From: an uncultured Candidatus Entotheonella sp.
GTDB taxonomy: Bacteria > Tectomicrobia > Entotheonellia > Entotheonellales > Entotheonellaceae
Direction of reading: 5' to 3'
Assembly: GCA_951828535.1 (NCBI GenBank)
Contig: OX639990.1
Span: forward strand, 793,300-857,299
DNA length: 64,000 nucleotides
This document shows, in pieces, positions 61,925 to 64,000 of the stretch. Numbering within the stretch: position 1 is the first letter of the stretch; each line of letters begins with the position of its first letter. The notes below the pieces were generated by a model. That model worked only from the letters and a program-made list of their open reading frames with translations, did not search any database and was not told where the DNA came from. The position numbers were made by a program, and so were the translations under genes.

Positions 61925-64000
61925 TCAGAAGAGTTTGAGTTGCGCGTCCGGCGTTCTTGAACGAGCGCCTGGAAGCCGGAAACGTTGTCGGTCCAGAAAG
62001 CCTTCCTCCAGATTATCCAGGAACGGTGAGGCCGCCAGCGCTTGCACGCGGCCGTGCCAGAGGCGTTGGCGGGCGTGGCACAGATATAAATGGGCCTTGG
62101 CCCGCGTTATCCCCACGTAGAACAGCCGGCGTTCTTCATCGAGGTCCGCCTGGCTGCGCTGACCCCATACGAGCGGCAGCAGGCCGTCTTCGCACCCCAC
62201 GATGAAGACGACCGGGAATTCCAGACCCTTGGCAGCGTGGAGCGTCAGCAGGGAGATGCGGTCGGCCCGCGGGTCCCACGTGTCCACCTGGGTTCCCAAG
62301 GCCAACTCGGCAAGAAATCGCTCGACATCGTTCTCACACGCAGCCGCCAAAGGCTGCAAGAGGTCGAACGCTTCGCGGCAATCGGCAGCCTGTGCAACGG
62401 TATCTGACTCGCCATCGGGCACGCGGGACGTGATAGCGGCGGCGAGCTGCTCACGCAGGAAACCTGCACCCTGTCGCTGCAGCAGGGCATCGAGGAGCGG
62501 GGGAACGCCGGGGTGGTCCATGAGAAGGCGATGCGAACGGTGCTGGAACGGCATGCCGGAGCGATGCAGCGCCTCGACGAGTGCCGGCGCCTGGGCTTCC
62601 GTGCGGTAGAGCACGGCAATGTCCGCAAACGATAGGTTGCCGCCGGCGGCCTCCGCGGCCCGCCCGCTATCGATTGAAAAAAACGAATGACCGCCGAGAA
62701 GTTGCTCAACGGAACGGACCACAAATTCCGCCTCTGCTGCCTCACTGGCGGCCTCATGCAGGATGATACGGCGTGGCTCCGCCGAATGAACAGAAATAGA
62801 TATGGGTTGGAAGGCGGACTGCGCCATGAGTTGGCTTGACAGCGTGACGATGTGAGGCTCGGAGCGAAAATTGCGCTTCAATCGCACCACCTGCGCGTGC
62901 GGAAAATCGTCCTGAAAGCGTTCAAAAAAGCGCACATCGGCGCCCCGAAAGCCATAGATCGCCTGATTCGCATCGCCAATCGCGCACACATTGCCGTCTG
63001 CTGGCACAAGTCGCTTGATCAAACGCACCTGTTGCTCGTCAACGTCCTGATACTCGTCGATAAACAGCCAGGGGTGACGCTGACGATATGATGCCTGCAA
63101 GTCTGGCTGCGAACCCAGCATGTCGGCCGTTAGACCAACGAGGTCGTCATAGTCCACCAGGTTGCGAAGGGTCAGTTCGCACTGATAAGCCTCGCAGGCA
63201 TGCGCCAACCTGTCCGCCTCGGGAGCAGTTTGGGTCCGCTTTGCGTTCGAGATCACTGTCAGCAAGCGGCGCGCTTGCGGCTCGGAAACGTCCAGCGCCT
63301 CCCGCAAGATATTAAGGCGTTGCACCGGCGTCGCAATACGAAAGCCGCGCTGCAGGCCGGCTGCATTCCAGTGTTCCCGGAGGATGGAAAGACCCAGGGC
63401 GTGAAACGTGAAGATGGGAATGTGCGCCCAGACATCGGGGAGCAGGGTTTGCAGGCGAGAGCGCATCTCGTCCGCGGCTCGCCGTGTAAACGTAATCGCC
63501 AGGCAGTGGGCTGCGGGCACGCCGCGGTGACGAACAAGATGGGCGATACGATGGGTCAAGGTCCGGGTTTTGCCGGAGCCGGGTCCGGCCACGATGAGAA
63601 GGGGGCCCGTCCCAGCCTCGACGGCTCGGCGTTGATCCGCATCCAGTTCAGGGACGGCCTCATTTCTTTGTGGATAGGCAACCGGTGCTTCCTGCGCCCT
63701 CGCACCGGGGTGCGGTGCCGGCTCCTGCGTGATGGGAGCGGCTGGTGAGCGGTTGTCCGCCGGAACCGAAGTCAGCGCCGTGGCATCCGCAAACAAAGAC
63801 GCCCCGACGATGTGATGGCGCAATTCGTCAGCCTGAAAAAGCCGGATCGTCCCGTAGACGCCGTCGAAACCGGCTTCCCGGATGACGCGGTGCTGACGCA
63901 GGCGGGTGATCGCCTCGGCAAACAGGGATGACGTCACACGCCTGATGTCATCCAGCGGCACCTCCGTAAGCAGGGGTAGCTCGGGGCCGAGCTGACCCAG
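61925..64000 (-). CDS. EndoQ-UvrD fusion helicase, N-terminal part outside the window
   Basis: The frame runs past the window edge on the minus strand, so the start is not here. The first visible residues (DGVYGTIRLF after a DDIRRVTSSLFAEAI helix) match the C-terminal end of the PHP-fold EndoQ nuclease, which cuts next to deaminated bases. An Ala/Pro linker (about 75-105) follows, then a UvrD/PcrA superfamily 1A helicase: Walker A AGPGSGKTRTLTHRI, motif II LFIDEYQDVDEQQ, motif IV/V TLHAAKGLEFPVV and VI ERRLFYVGITRAK. The fusion suggests excision and unwinding in one repair protein. Confidence 0.9.
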   Translation of the reverse strand: MGQLGPELPLLTEVPLDDIRRVTSSLFAEAITRLRQHRVIREAGFDGVYGTIRLFQADELRHHIVGASLFADATALTSVPADNRSPAAPITQEPAPHPGARAQEAPVAYPQRNEAVPELDADQRRAVEAGTGPLLIVAGPGSGKTRTLTHRIAHLVRHRGVPAAHCLAITFTRRAADEMRSRLQTLLPDVWAHIPIFTFHALGLSILREHWNAAGLQRGFRIATPVQRLNILREALDVSEPQARRLLTVISNAKRTQTAPEADRLAHACEAYQCELTLRNLVDYDDLVGLTADMLGSQPDLQASYRQRHPWLFIDEYQDVDEQQVRLIKRLVPADGNVCAIGDANQAIYGFRGADVRFFERFQDDFPHAQVVRLKRNFRSEPHIVTLSSQLMAQSAFQPISISVHSAEPRRIILHEAASEAAEAEFVVRSVEQLLGGHSFFSIDSGRAAEAAGGNLSFADIAVLYRTEAQAPALVEALHRSGMPFQHRSHRLLMDHPGVPPLLDALLQRQGAGFLREQLAAAITSRVPDGESDTVAQAADCREAFDLLQPLAAACENDVERFLAELALGTQVDTWDPRADRISLLTLHAAKGLEFPVVFIVGCEDGLLPLVWGQRSQADLDEERRLFYVGITRAKAHLYLCHARQRLWHGRVQALAASPFLDNLEEGFLDRQRFRLPGARSRTPDAQLKLF

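Overview
The window is a 64 kb, high-GC chromosomal stretch from a Gram-negative bacterium. Evidence for this is the number of Tat and Sec signal peptides, periplasmic c-type cytochromes, a periplasmic molybdate-binding protein and periplasmic oxidoreductases. The gene mix (Sox-type sulfur carriers, NrfD/DsrO-like modules, a PQQ dehydrogenase with a lanthanide signature, an isoquinoline-oxidoreductase-like molybdoenzyme, luciferase-like monooxygenases, an EndoQ-UvrD fusion and a probable selenoprotein) suggests a metabolically versatile respiratory organism, perhaps an uncultivated proteobacterial or neighbouring lineage. No rRNA or tRNA was seen, so I do not assign a taxon.

Layout. 0-7 kb: end of a cytochrome c, an enolase-superfamily enzyme, the NAD(P)HX repair enzyme Nnr, two tandem isochorismatase-fold proteins (the second without catalytic residues), a trehalose-phosphatase and a sugar-type dehydrogenase. 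6.9-10.8 kb: accessory island with a decayed gene, a RelBE-like toxin-antitoxin pair, a membrane-anchored HNH nuclease, a DUF2971-like protein and an intact IS701-like element with inverted repeats. 10.9-16.4 kb: AtpZ-like protein, DinB-fold protein, an NrtR-like Nudix regulator beside nadA-nadC, and enolase. 16.5-20.6 kb: a thiol-redox pair consisting of a MauE/DoxX-like membrane protein and a DsbA-like protein with an in-frame TGA at the first active-site Cys, followed by a hairpin that fits a bacterial SECIS; then a cupin, an AI-2E-family permease, TatC and a small secreted protein.

20.7-31.7 kb is the most coherent block. It holds an IorAB-like molybdenum hydroxylase and, upstream on the same strand, a flavocytochrome-c-like flavoprotein, a Rieske protein, SoxZ, SoxY, two tetraheme cytochromes, an NrfD-like quinone-interacting protein and a DsrO-like iron-sulfur protein. 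A monoheme cytochrome lies on the other strand. There is no SoxAX, SoxB or SoxCD here, so this looks like an unusual SoxYZ-centred periplasmic oxidation chain feeding the quinone pool. Five of its proteins carry Tat-type signals. A MITE-like insertion with a nested G/C palindrome sits inside the block.

31.9-38.7 kb: an HpaB-family flavin hydroxylase, two acyl-CoA dehydrogenases and modABC. 38.9-47.7 kb: a PQQ dehydrogenase with a DYD motif, an aldo/keto reductase, a polyol dehydrogenase/SDR pair, a secreted cyclase-family hydrolase, an epimerase and a HAD-UbiA fusion. 48-56.7 kb: amidohydrolase and fumarylacetoacetate-hydrolase-family enzymes, an orphan peptide-type binding protein and a complete sugar-type ABC importer. 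56.8-64 kb: MsrA, a class II glutamine amidotransferase, a beta-hydroxyacid-dehydrogenase-like protein, two luciferase-like monooxygenases, a small membrane protein and an EndoQ-UvrD helicase fusion cut by the window edge.

Two observations most deserve follow-up: the candidate selenoprotein with its SECIS-like hairpin, and the SoxYZ-flavoprotein-Rieske-multiheme cluster.
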